DNA of 9,496 nucleotides from an uncultured Eubacteriales bacterium (GCA_900553545.1 USDP01000054.1:1-9496), one strand, 5' to 3'. Counted from the stretch's first letter, positions 1 to 6,201 are shown. Translations and numbers: made by a program. Notes: generated by a model not told the origin, from the letters alone.

Positions 1-4
1 CAAT

Positions 5-385
5 TTACCAGTTCTTGAGCGTCAGCTCGTAGTGCTCGCCGTCGGCGATGGGTTGGCTGTCCGCGCCAACCTCAAGGTCAACGCCGTCCTTGCTGATGGA
101 CCAGAAGGTCTGCTCCTCGTTGGACGCGGCCTCGCCGTCGACTGTGGTGATGAAGATACCGTAGTCGCTGTCTTCGCCGGTCACGCCGATCTCCTTGTCC
201 TCGACCAGCGCCGTGCCGAGGTTTTCTGCGTCGGTCTTGATGGTGAAGGTCTTTGTGGTGCCGTCGCCGTGCGTGACGTCGACGGTCAGGGTCTTGCCGG
301 GCTTCTTCGCGCAACCGGTGAAAATCGCGACCAGCGCCAGAACGACCAGCGCCAGCGCAAGGATGCGTCTGATTTGCTGTTTCAT
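5..385 (-). CDS. Small DUF4430-domain lipoprotein
   Basis: Encodes 126 aa. Residues 1-24 are a lipoprotein signal peptide: basic KQQIRR start, hydrophobic core, then FTGC with Cys25 as the probable lipidated residue. The Phe at -3 makes the lipobox slightly atypical. Residues 32-124 match the DUF4430 fold, related to the C-terminal ligand-binding domain of transcobalamin/intrinsic factor. Supporting marks are GTALVED (57-63), DYGIFITTVDG (74-84), the WSISKDG strand-turn (95-101), VGADSQPIADGE (106-117) and a closing LTL strand. The protein should sit on the outer face of the membrane. DUF4430 domains are often found in cell-surface proteins; the ligand of this copy cannot be read from sequence. 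AGGAG lies 9 bases upstream of the ATG, and a promoter lies in the 67-bp gap after the upstream gene. The gene ends four bases from the window edge, so its terminator is not visible. Confidence 0.82.
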   Translation of the reverse strand: MKQQIRRILALALVVLALVAIFTGCAKKPGKTLTVDVTHGDGTTKTFTIKTDAENLGTALVEDKEIGVTGEDSDYGIFITTVDGEAASNEEQTFWSISKDGVDLEVGADSQPIADGEHYELTLKNW

Positions 386-423
386 GGTAAAATTCTCCTC
401 ATATTATTTGAATTTGCGTCACT

Positions 424-451
424 ATTGTAGCAGGATTTGTGCGCTTGTCAA
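424..451 (-). promoter_or_regulatory. Sigma-A promoter of the DUF4430 lipoprotein gene
   Basis: On the minus strand a perfect -35 TTGACA (446-451) is followed by 16 bp and -10 TACAAT (424-429), with a TGC extension directly before the -10. The -35 ends one base before the stop codon of the upstream glycosidase gene. The lipoprotein can therefore be transcribed independently even though no terminator separates the two genes. Confidence 0.75.
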
Positions 452-452
452 G

Positions 453-1790
453 TCATTCTTCAAACGTCCCGGCGGCTTTGTAGACCCAGGCGTTCGGGCA
501 CTCGCGTCCGCCGTTGTAGCGGTTGTCCGGGCTGGACGAGCGCATGACGTATTTGCCGTCGAACCACATCATGGCCGACGAGCCGCCGTCCAGGTTCATT
601 GCCTGCATGCACCCGTGCTGGAGCAGAATGTCGGAGCAGGTGTTGACGCTCGTGCCGTTGATGCCCTCGAGCCAGAGACGGCCCTCGATGACGAGCATCA
701 GGATCTCGTATTTGTCGGACTGGCCGATGCAGGCACGCGGATTGCTGTCCGTCCAGACATCGGTCGTGTATTTCACGCCGTCGATGATCATCGCGGGCTG
801 GAACTCAGTCGCGTCGGTCGTGCCCTCGGTGGTCGGCGTGGAAGCATCCTTGATGTAGAAGCGGTTATCCTCGCGCAGCTCGATGCGCTTGTAGGCCCAC
901 TGCGTGAAGTGCGAGCCGTATTCCTCACCGTTCGACATCGCATAGCCCGCGACCCGTTCACCCTTTCCGGCACCGCCGGGGTCGGGGAAGCCGCTGCCGT
1001 TCATGCCGAGGACGCCGTTGTGTTCTTCTGCGGTGACGCCAATTTTCTGGCCGACGGTGCCGTAGGTCGAGCAGGTCTCGACCGAGAGCGCCGCCGGGTT
1101 TTTGCCCACGGCGAGGACACCACGGTACCCCTTGCCCTTCACGCGCAGCAGCAGCACGCCGTTTTCCGCGTCGATGCCGAGCACCTGCTCGCCGTAGATC
1201 GATTCGATGCTCGTGCCCTCGTCCTCGATCCCGGCCTCATTGATGTGGATGCTGTCCCAGCCGTTCGCGATCACGTCCGGGTGCTCCGCGACGTAGGCGT
1301 CCATGCTGGCTTCGTCAATCTCCCAGAACACCTCGAAAAACGCCTCGCGGGCCAGGCGGGCCTGCTCCGCGGGATCGGGCTTCTCTTCCTCGACGATCTC
1401 GGCCTCGATCTCGTTGACTGTCGGTTTCGTGACCTCGGCGCTCGCGTCGGCATTGCCCCATTGGCTCTCCTTGCCGTTCGACGCCGCGACCTGCAGGCCG
1501 TATTCATAGCGCACCTTGTCGATCACGTTGTCCGGGATGAAGTACGTTGCGAGCCACTGGTGCCGCATGGTGTTCATCGCGGTGTTGATGTAGATGGTGC
1601 GGTATTTGACGATGAACGGGATGTTCGAATAGATGCAGAGGAAATAGAGCCCCTCGAGGCAGAGCAGAACGGTCAGCACGATGGCCAGCGCCTTGAGCGG
1701 CTTTTTCTGCCTGGCCGGTTTTTCCTTTTTGCCGCGTTTTGCGACGCGCGCGCCGCCCCGTGCGGAACCGAATAGCTTCAACTGCGCCAT
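453..1790 (-). CDS. Membrane-anchored phosphodiester glycosidase (NAGPA/DUF2233) family protein, copy 1
   Basis: 445 aa, type II membrane topology. It has a Lys/Arg-rich cytoplasmic tail (1-33), one membrane helix (about 34-54), an extracytoplasmic stalk with an acidic variable linker (about 110-145), a helical segment containing FFEVFWEID (151-159), and a C-terminal NAGPA domain (about 205-436). Domain marks are MNGSGF (263-268), PRACIGQ (351-357) and NLDGGSSAMMW (399-409). The family includes the enzyme that uncovers mannose-6-phosphate by hydrolysing GlcNAc-1-phosphodiesters; bacterial members are thought to act on glycan phosphodiesters in the envelope. The substrate here is unknown. The open frame runs upstream to 1988, but the start at 1790 is chosen because GGAG lies 8 bases before it, the promoter lies outside it, and the paralogue at 2064-3398 begins at the equivalent point (444 aa). 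The upstream extension would be translated repeat DNA. Confidence 0.85.
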   Translation of the reverse strand: MAQLKLFGSARGGARVAKRGKKEKPARQKKPLKALAIVLTVLLCLEGLYFLCIYSNIPFIVKYRTIYINTAMNTMRHQWLATYFIPDNVIDKVRYEYGLQVAASNGKESQWGNADASAEVTKPTVNEIEAEIVEEEKPDPAEQARLAREAFFEVFWEIDEASMDAYVAEHPDVIANGWDSIHINEAGIEDEGTSIESIYGEQVLGIDAENGVLLLRVKGKGYRGVLAVGKNPAALSVETCSTYGTVGQKIGVTAEEHNGVLGMNGSGFPDPGGAGKGERVAGYAMSNGEEYGSHFTQWAYKRIELREDNRFYIKDASTPTTEGTTDATEFQPAMIIDGVKYTTDVWTDSNPRACIGQSDKYEILMLVIEGRLWLEGINGTSVNTCSDILLQHGCMQAMNLDGGSSAMMWFDGKYVMRSSSPDNRYNGGRECPNAWVYKAAGTFEE

Positions 1791-1821
1791 AGCTGCAACT
1801 CCAAAATCAAAGAATAACAAA

Positions 1822-1850
1822 ATTATAACATAAAGTGACAGAAGTAGCAA
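1822..1850 (-). promoter_or_regulatory. Sigma-A promoter of glycosidase copy 1
   Basis: On the minus strand -35 TTGCTA (1845-1850), a 17-bp spacer and -10 TATAAT (1822-1827), with an extended -10 TGT. It lies about 30 bp upstream of the ATG at 1790. This position excludes the longer reading frame reaching 1988 as the true gene. Confidence 0.72.
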
Positions 1851-1885
1851 CCTTTTCGTACAGCAATGCGAGGCCCGCACTACCG

Positions 1886-2010
1886 AAAGGCTCCCCCTTA
1901 TGAAAGGGGAGCTGTCGCCGAAGGCGGCTGAGAGGTTTGGACGCAACGACTTCGAAAACCTCTCCGTCATTTGCTTCGCAAATGCCACCTCCCCTGAAAG
2001 GGGAGGCTTT
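1886..2010. repeat. MITE-like hairpin array between the two glycosidase genes
   Basis: A 125-bp non-coding element built of consecutive inverted repeats. They are a 10-bp arm pair with one mismatch (1890-1899/1903-1912), a perfect 9-bp pair GAGAGGTTT/AAACCTCTC (1930-1938/1956-1964), a perfect 7-bp pair (1968-1974/1978-1984) and a perfect 8-bp pair CCTCCCCT/AGGGGAGG (1988-1995/1999-2006). The outermost AAAGGCTCCCC and GGGGAGGCTTT form near-perfect terminal inverted repeats with one mismatch. No transposase is present. The layout suggests a dispersed, non-autonomous repeat, but copy number cannot be judged from this window. Confidence 0.6.
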
Positions 2011-2020
2011 ATCCGCGGCG

Positions 2021-2053
2021 AAAAAAGGCCCCCTCTTGATAGAGGGGGCCTTT
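2021..2053 (-). terminator. Intrinsic terminator of glycosidase copy 2
   Basis: A perfect 13-bp stem (2024-2036/2041-2053) with a 4-base loop begins 10 bases after the stop codon of the gene at 2064-3398. On the minus strand the stem ends in a run of six T (A2021-A2026 on plus). The stem is symmetric, so weak termination of plus-strand transcription is also possible. Confidence 0.9.
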
Positions 2054-2063
2054 CTATAAATTT

Positions 2064-3398
2064 TTATTCTTCGGTGATGGCGGACGCGCGCTTATAGACC
2101 CATGCGTTTGGTGTCGGGCGGCCGCCGGAATAGCGCAGCGGCGAGCTGGACGACTGCATGACGTATTTCCCGTCGAACCACATCATGGCCGACGAGCCGC
2201 CGTCGAGATTCATCGCCTGCATGCAGCCGTGCTTCAGCAGGATGTCAGAGCAGGTATTGACGCTCGTGCCGACGATGCCGTCGAGCGGGTAGCGCCCCTC
2301 AATGACGAGCATCAGGATCTCATACTTGTCAGACTGCCCAATGCAGGCGCGGGGCTGTGTGTCCGTCCAGTAATCGGTGGTATATTTCACGCCGTCGATG
2401 ATCATCGCGGGCTGGAACTCGGTCGCGTCCGTGCAGCCCTCGCCGACGGGGCTGTTCGCATCCTTGATGTAGAAGAGGTTGTCCTCATGCAGTTCGATGC
2501 GCTTGTAGGCCCATGCGCCGAAGTGCGTGCCGTGCGCCTCGCCGTTCGACATGGCATAGCCCGCGAGCTGGCCGCCGTTGCCGTTTCCGCCCGGATCGAG
2601 GAAGCCGCTGGCATTCATTGCGAGGACGCCGTCGTGCTCCTCCGCGGTTGTGCCGATGAGCTGGCCGCAGGAGCCGAGTGTGGAGCACATCTCGATGGAA
2701 AGTGCTGCCGGGTCTTTGCCCACGGCCAATACGCCGCGATAGCCGGTATCCTGGATGCGGAGCAGCAGCACGCCGTTCTCCGCGTCGATGGCGAGCACGG
2801 GCTCGTCGTAGATGGAGATCATGGACGTGCCGGACTGATCGAGGCCGGCCTCATTGACGTAGAACTTCTCCCAGCCGTTCGCGATCGCCTCCGGATGCTC
2901 GGCGACGTAGGCGTCGACGCTGTCGGGGTCCAGCTCCCAGAACAGCTCGAAAAAGGCGTCGCGCGCCTGCTGTTCCAGCTCTTCGGGATCTGGCTCTTCC
3001 GGCTCGACGATCTCGGCGTCGATGTGGTTGGTGCCGGGCTGTTCCGGTTCGGTGGTCGTGTCGCCATTTTTGCCCCACTGGCTCTCGGTGCCGACGGATT
3101 TCGCGATCTCGAGTCCGTATTCATAGCGCACCTGCTCGATGATATCCGCCGGGATGAAGTATGTCGCCAGCCACTGGTGCCGCATGGTGTTCATGGCGGT
3201 GTTGATATAGATGGTGCGGTATTTTTTGATGAACGGGATATTGGAATAGATGCAGAGAAAGTAAAGCCCTTCGAGGCAGAGAATGACCGTCAGCACGACG
3301 GCCAGCACCTTGAGCGGCTTTTTCGGCTTGTCGGCCTTGGGTTTTTTGCTGCGTTTGGCGACGCGCGCGCCGCCCTTAGCAGAGCCAAAGAGTTTCAT
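2064..3398 (-). CDS. Membrane-anchored phosphodiester glycosidase (NAGPA/DUF2233) family protein, copy 2
   Basis: 444 aa, collinear with the gene at 453-1790. It has a Lys-rich cytoplasmic tail (1-29), one membrane helix (about 31-51), a conserved stalk containing NTAMNTMRHQWLATYFIP (66-83), a variable acidic linker (about 104-145), a helical FFELFWELD segment (149-157) and the NAGPA domain (about 205-435). Domain marks are MNASGF (261-266), PRACIGQ (349-355) and NLDGGSSAMMW (397-407). It is predicted to act outside the cytoplasmic membrane on a sugar-phosphodiester; the substrate is not known. Similarity to copy 1 is very high in the tail, helix, stalk and catalytic motifs, with the linker the main divergent part. 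This points to a tandem duplication. AGGAG lies 10 bases before the ATG. The gene has its own promoter (3437-3465) and terminator (2021-2053), so it is monocistronic. Confidence 0.87.
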   Translation of the reverse strand: MKLFGSAKGGARVAKRSKKPKADKPKKPLKVLAVVLTVILCLEGLYFLCIYSNIPFIKKYRTIYINTAMNTMRHQWLATYFIPADIIEQVRYEYGLEIAKSVGTESQWGKNGDTTTEPEQPGTNHIDAEIVEPEEPDPEELEQQARDAFFELFWELDPDSVDAYVAEHPEAIANGWEKFYVNEAGLDQSGTSMISIYDEPVLAIDAENGVLLLRIQDTGYRGVLAVGKDPAALSIEMCSTLGSCGQLIGTTAEEHDGVLAMNASGFLDPGGNGNGGQLAGYAMSNGEAHGTHFGAWAYKRIELHEDNLFYIKDANSPVGEGCTDATEFQPAMIIDGVKYTTDYWTDTQPRACIGQSDKYEILMLVIEGRYPLDGIVGTSVNTCSDILLKHGCMQAMNLDGGSSAMMWFDGKYVMQSSSSPLRYSGGRPTPNAWVYKRASAITEE

Positions 3399-3436
3399 GG
3401 TAAGGATGCTCCTATTGCAATTTCAAAAGTCATCCC

Positions 3437-3465
3437 ATTCTAGCACAACCCGCGCGAAAAAGCAA
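3437..3465 (-). promoter_or_regulatory. Probable sigma-A promoter of glycosidase copy 2
   Basis: On the minus strand -35 TTGCTT (3460-3465), a 17-bp spacer and -10 TAGAAT (3437-3442), preceded by an extended -10 TGC. The -35 is only a half match, but the extended -10 compensates. It lies about 38 bp upstream of the start codon. Confidence 0.6.
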
Positions 3466-3520
3466 ACAATTCACAGAATATTCAGATTTCTTCAGGAATC
3501 CAGGAACGTCGCTACACCTC

Positions 3521-3549
3521 TTGCAGGGGCCGATGCCCTCATCGGCCCG
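3521..3549 (+). repeat. Hairpin module copy A
   Basis: Left end of the composite element. It is a 29-bp module with a 9-bp stem GGGCCGATG/CATCGGCCC. It is the reverse complement of copy C except for one base in its outer flank. Confidence 0.65.
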
Positions 3550-3582
3550 CTCTTCCAGGTTGCACTGCGCCATCGATTCTGA

Positions 3583-3611
3583 ATGTAGGGGCGGAGGACC
3601 CTGTCCGCCCG
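3583..3611 (+). repeat. Hairpin module copy B
   Basis: Same orientation and layout as copy A (TGTAGGGG lead, then stem, then CCCG), but with stem GGGCGGA/TCCGCCC. Relative to A and C the C-to-G change in the left arm is matched by G-to-C in the right arm, so pairing is kept. Confidence 0.6.
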
Positions 3612-3834
3612 AATCCCCGCCGCAGCGGATGCCTTCCCCTCCGGGGAAGGTTGCCCCGCATCAAACGCGGGGTACGTCAGCCGCGCGTTCCTTACGCGGC
3701 TGACGCAGACGCAACGCGAGGCGGATGAGGGTTGGGGAGCACAACGGCACACTATGCAGTTGGTTGAGTGCTCCATACCCTCATCCGTCTGCTTCGCTGT
3801 GCTCCGCAGCCACCTTCCCCCAAGGGAAGGCTCT

Positions 3835-3863
3835 CGGGCCGATGAGGGCATCGGCCCCTACAA
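3835..3863 (-). repeat. Hairpin module copy C
   Basis: Right end of the composite element, inverted relative to copies A and B. It carries the other half of the perfect 23-bp inverted repeat. Confidence 0.65.
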
Positions 3864-3879
3864 GGAGTGCGGCCTTAAT

Positions 3880-3915
3880 AAAAAGGCGAAGACCGCCGGT
3901 TTCCCGGCGGTCTTC
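3880..3915 (-). terminator. Intrinsic terminator of the symporter gene
   Basis: A perfect 12-bp GC-rich stem (3888-3899/3904-3915) with a TTTC loop, followed on the minus strand by GCC and five T (A3880-A3884 on plus). It starts 34 bases beyond the symporter stop codon. Confidence 0.88.
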
Positions 3916-3949
3916 TGACATGAGATGGAGTATAAAGAAATAGGTGAGT

Positions 3950-5182
3950 TTATTTTGCCTTGGCGGCGAGCTTGGCGGCCTTGCGCTGCTCCTGACGGGA
4001 GATCCACATGGCGCAGGTGGCGTCGCCGGTGATGTTGAGGGTGGTACGGCCCATGTCGAACAGCTTGTCGACGCCCGCGATGATCGCGATGCCCTCGACC
4101 GGCAGGCCGACAGACTCGAGAACCATCGCCAGCATGATCATGCCCGCGCCGGAGACACCGGCGGTGCCGACGGAGGCGAGCGTCGCCGTCAGGACGATCA
4201 TAGCCATCTGGCCGAGCGTCAGGTCAACGCCGTAGCAGCAGGCGATGAAGATCGCCGCGACGGCCTGATAGATAGCTGTGCCGTCCATGTTGATCGTCGC
4301 GCCGAGCGGCAGGACGAACGCGCTGATCTCCGGCTCCGCGCCCATCTTGTTGCAGCACTCGATGTTCAGCGGGAGCGTCGCGTTGGAAGATGTGGTGGTG
4401 AACGCGCAGATCATGGCCGGGGCCAGACCCTTGAAGAACTTGAGCGGATTCATGCCGGACAGGAAGCGCACGGACAGACCGTAGACCACGACGACATGGA
4501 TGATGTAGCCGAGATAGGCCACGCCGATGACGATCAGCAGGTTGCCGACGATGGCCGGGCCGTTGACAGCCACGACGTTTGCCATCAGGCAGAGGACGCC
4601 GATCGGGGTGAACTTGATGATCATCATCATGATCTGCATGATGACCTTGTTCATTCTGGCGACCGCGCCGCCGACGGGGATGCCATCGTCCCCGGCCGCG
4701 AGGATGCCCGCACCGAAGAAGATCGCGACGACGATGACCGGCAGCATATCAGCGCTTACCATCGGCTTGAGCAGGTTATCGGGGAAGATGTTCACGATGA
4801 CCTGCATGACGGAGGGGGATTCCTTGGCCTCGTATTCCAGGCCGGTGGTCTGGAGCAGCGGGAATGCGCCCTTGAAAACGTTGGCAAGTACAAGGCCGAT
4901 GACGACGGCGATGGCGGTCGTGAACATGTAGTACACGAACGTCCGCAGGCCGACAGAGCCGACGCGCTTGAGATCCTTCAGGGAGACGACACCGTCAGTG
5001 ATCGAGAACAGAACGACGGGCACAACGAGGAACTTCAGCAGGTTGATGTAGATCGTGCCGATGGGCTTGAGGTAATCCGTGGTGAACTCCGGTTTTTTCA
5101 GGAAACACAGACCCACAAGAATACCGACGATCATGCCAATGAAGATCCATACGGACAGTGACAGTTTCTTCTTTTCTTTCAT
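3950..5182 (-). CDS. Dicarboxylate/amino acid:cation symporter (DAACS family)
   Basis: 410 aa, a normal full length for the GltP/DctA/SstT family of trimeric elevator transporters. These couple Na+ or H+ influx to uptake of acidic amino acids, C4-dicarboxylates or small neutral amino acids. Family marks are present in order: hydrophobic N-terminal helices, the HP1 serine-rich tip TTTSSNATLP (262-271), NMDGT (298-302) for cation binding, the HP2 tip SVGTAGVSGAG (337-347), and DMGRTTLNITGD (376-387). Arg379 aligns with the Arg that binds the substrate side-chain carboxylate in GltPh and EAATs, favouring glutamate/aspartate or a dicarboxylate over neutral amino acids. That assignment is inference. 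AGGAGGAG lies 5-6 bases before the ATG. The gene stands alone: it has its own extended -10 promoter, a terminator and a Rex-like site upstream. The C-terminus is Lys/Ala-rich and cytoplasmic. Confidence 0.93.
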   Translation of the reverse strand: MKEKKKLSLSVWIFIGMIVGILVGLCFLKKPEFTTDYLKPIGTIYINLLKFLVVPVVLFSITDGVVSLKDLKRVGSVGLRTFVYYMFTTAIAVVIGLVLANVFKGAFPLLQTTGLEYEAKESPSVMQVIVNIFPDNLLKPMVSADMLPVIVVAIFFGAGILAAGDDGIPVGGAVARMNKVIMQIMMMIIKFTPIGVLCLMANVVAVNGPAIVGNLLIVIGVAYLGYIIHVVVVYGLSVRFLSGMNPLKFFKGLAPAMICAFTTTSSNATLPLNIECCNKMGAEPEISAFVLPLGATINMDGTAIYQAVAAIFIACCYGVDLTLGQMAMIVLTATLASVGTAGVSGAGMIMLAMVLESVGLPVEGIAIIAGVDKLFDMGRTTLNITGDATCAMWISRQEQRKAAKLAAKAK

Positions 5183-5219
5183 ATTCTCCTCCTCTTTCTA
5201 TCCCCTTCGGGATGCTTTT

Positions 5220-5228
5220 ATTATACCA
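5220..5228 (-). promoter_or_regulatory. Extended -10 promoter of the symporter gene
   Basis: On the minus strand TGGTATAAT: the -10 is 5220-5225 and the TGN extension 5226-5228. No good -35 hexamer stands 16-18 bp upstream, as is common for extended -10 promoters and for activator-dependent ones. The predicted transcript starts near 5213, giving a leader of about 30 bases with a small 5-bp hairpin at 5200-5213. Confidence 0.65.
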
Positions 5229-5277
5229 AGAGCAGGAAGGAAATGGTGTTCAGGTGCTGTGAAGAAATTGGAACAAG

Positions 5278-5295
5278 ATGTTAATATCTTAACAC
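5278..5295. promoter_or_regulatory. Rex-like operator palindrome
   Basis: Contains TGTTAA-TATC-TTAACA (5279-5294), a perfect 6-4-6 palindrome. It matches the clostridial Rex consensus TTGTTAANNNNTTAACAA except at the two outermost bases. Rex is a repressor that senses the NADH/NAD+ ratio. The site is centred about 60 bp upstream of the symporter -10 and over 110 bp from the divergent DUF5662 promoter, so control of the symporter is the likelier link. The factor itself is not encoded in this window. Confidence 0.4.
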
Positions 5296-5403
5296 AAAAC
5301 TCGGAAAAACTGTGCAGACAGCACAAAATTAAACGAAAATTTTCTATATCGCTTGTTTAGTTTCGATACAAACGGAGCGATTTGCGCGGGAAAAACGCGG
5401 CAG

Positions 5404-5432
5404 TTGCATTTTCATCCCGGAGTATTTATAAT
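5404..5432 (+). promoter_or_regulatory. Sigma-A promoter of the DUF5662 gene
   Basis: -35 TTGCAT (5404-5409), a 17-bp spacer and a perfect -10 TATAAT (5427-5432). Transcription should begin near 5439, downstream of the in-frame ATG at 5437. That ATG therefore cannot be the start. Confidence 0.8.
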
Positions 5433-5469
5433 ATAGATGTGGAAAGTTTCGACCAGGGAGGCAGAGAAC

Positions 5470-6018
5470 GTGCGCAACGTCTGGAAGCATTTCAAAACCA
5501 TCACGCATCACCGCAGGCTTGTGCGCCGCGGCTGCTTCCGCGTGGGGCTTTACTGGCAGGGCCTGACGCACGATCTGTCCAAATATTCGCCCACCGAATT
5601 CTGGACCGGCGTCCGCTATTATCAGGGCAACCGCAGCCCCAATACCGCCGAGCGCGAGGACAAGGGCTATTCCGAGGCGTGGATGCACCACAAGGGCCGC
5701 AACAAGCACCATTTCGAATACTGGACGGACATCAACCCCGCCACGCGGCAGTATGAGCCGGTCGAGATGCCCCGGCGGTATCTGGCCGAGATGGTCATGG
5801 ACCGCATCGCCGCCTGCAAGACCTATCAGGGCGCGGCCTATACCGATGCTTCTCCGCTGGCCTATCTCGACCGTGCGCGCGAATCGTCCTGCGTCAATCC
5901 CGCGACGTTCCGGCAGCTGCATTTTCTGCTCGAGATGCTTCGAGATCGCGGGGAGGAGGAGACGTTTCGGTTCATCCGGGAGGTTGTGTTGACGGGGAAG
6001 GAATTTGCGTTAACATAA
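5470..6018 (+). CDS. DUF5662 family protein
   Basis: 182 aa, soluble, no signal peptide or membrane helix. The GTG at 5470 is chosen because AGGGAGG lies 8 bases upstream, whereas the in-frame ATG at 5437 lacks a ribosome site and falls at or before the transcription start. This start also gives the usual family N-terminus, WKHFKTITHHRRLV (5-18). Conserved marks are GLTHDLSKYSPTEF (31-44), the His-rich HHKGRNKHHFEYW (73-85), and YLAEMVMDRIAACKTY (104-119) with Asp111. The HD pair (34-35), the His cluster and Asp111 resemble a metal-binding helical HD-type site, but activity has not been assigned as far as I know. The gene is common in Firmicutes and phages as a single small ORF. It lies divergent to the symporter and upstream of the nucleotidase; no terminator is visible between it and the next gene. 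Confidence 0.85.
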   Translation: MRNVWKHFKTITHHRRLVRRGCFRVGLYWQGLTHDLSKYSPTEFWTGVRYYQGNRSPNTAEREDKGYSEAWMHHKGRNKHHFEYWTDINPATRQYEPVEMPRRYLAEMVMDRIAACKTYQGAAYTDASPLAYLDRARESSCVNPATFRQLHFLLEMLRDRGEEETFRFIREVVLTGKEFALT

Positions 6019-6028
6019 CTATAAGAAG

Positions 6029-6064
6029 TCGTGATTGACTTGCGATTTTTGTGCAGAATCACGA
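6029..6064. repeat. 8-bp inverted repeat downstream of the DUF5662 gene
   Basis: TCGTGATT (6029-6036) and AATCACGA (6057-6064) are perfect inverted arms 20 bases apart. There is no T-run after the right arm, so this is not a standard terminator. It lies about 55 bp before the next -10 and could be a weak operator or chance. Confidence 0.35.
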
Positions 6065-6119
6065 AATATTCCGCTCTTTTTCCGAAAAACTGCCGATAGC
6101 CCGTCCGGGGCAAATGCGG

Positions 6120-6125
6120 TATAAT
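6120..6125 (+). promoter_or_regulatory. -10 element upstream of the 5'-nucleotidase gene
   Basis: A perfect TATAAT, but no convincing -35 at 16-18 bp. Transcription would start near 6132 and give a leader of about 70 bases. The leader includes a 7-bp hairpin (6165-6171/6176-6182) whose right arm ends 7 bases before the ribosome binding site AAGGAGG (6190-6196). Confidence 0.5.
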
Positions 6126-6201
6126 AATAGGACAACCTGATATGCGGCACTGCTTTTGTAATCTTTCCGCCATCCGGCGGAAGAAAATAAAGGAGGATAC
6201 T

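Larger units (their letters stand above)
3521..3863. repeat. Composite hairpin-rich repeat bounded by inverted 29-bp modules
   Basis: This fills most of the 551-bp gap between the symporter and glycosidase copy 2. The ends carry inverted copies of a hairpin module, 3521-3549 and 3835-3863, sharing a perfect 23-bp inverted repeat (3526-3548/3836-3858). A third module copy (3583-3611) lies inside. Between them are perfect hairpins at 3632-3650 (8-bp stem), 3654-3672 (6 bp) and 3675-3705 (11 bp), a long imperfect hairpin at 3723-3786 (10 bp plus 7 bp) and a 7-bp hairpin at 3813-3830. The open frames crossing it show no protein character. It looks like nested or mosaic dispersed repeats. There is no transposase. 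Confidence 0.65.

Noticed and set aside
195..1775. Plus-strand open frame of 526 codons
   Set aside because: It is antisense to a clear NAGPA gene, has low-complexity Arg/Val/Ala/Asp composition, no ribosome site and no family motif. Long antisense frames are expected in GC-rich coding DNA.
1791..1988. N-terminal extension of glycosidase copy 1 to an ATG at 1988
   Set aside because: It runs across the promoter and the hairpin element, and the paralogue has no equivalent. The ATG at 1790 has the ribosome site.
3521..3863. CRISPR array or integron attC interpretation of the composite element
   Set aside because: The three modules are not regularly spaced, one is inverted, there are no uniform spacers, and there are no cas or integrase genes.
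3492..3943. Short open frames in both directions across the composite repeat
   Set aside because: They consist of translated inverted repeats, have no ribosome sites and match no family I recognise.
3944..5161. Plus-strand open frame of 405 codons
   Set aside because: It is the mirror of the symporter. The translation is Asp/His/Arg-rich, as expected from the reverse complement of hydrophobic membrane segments.
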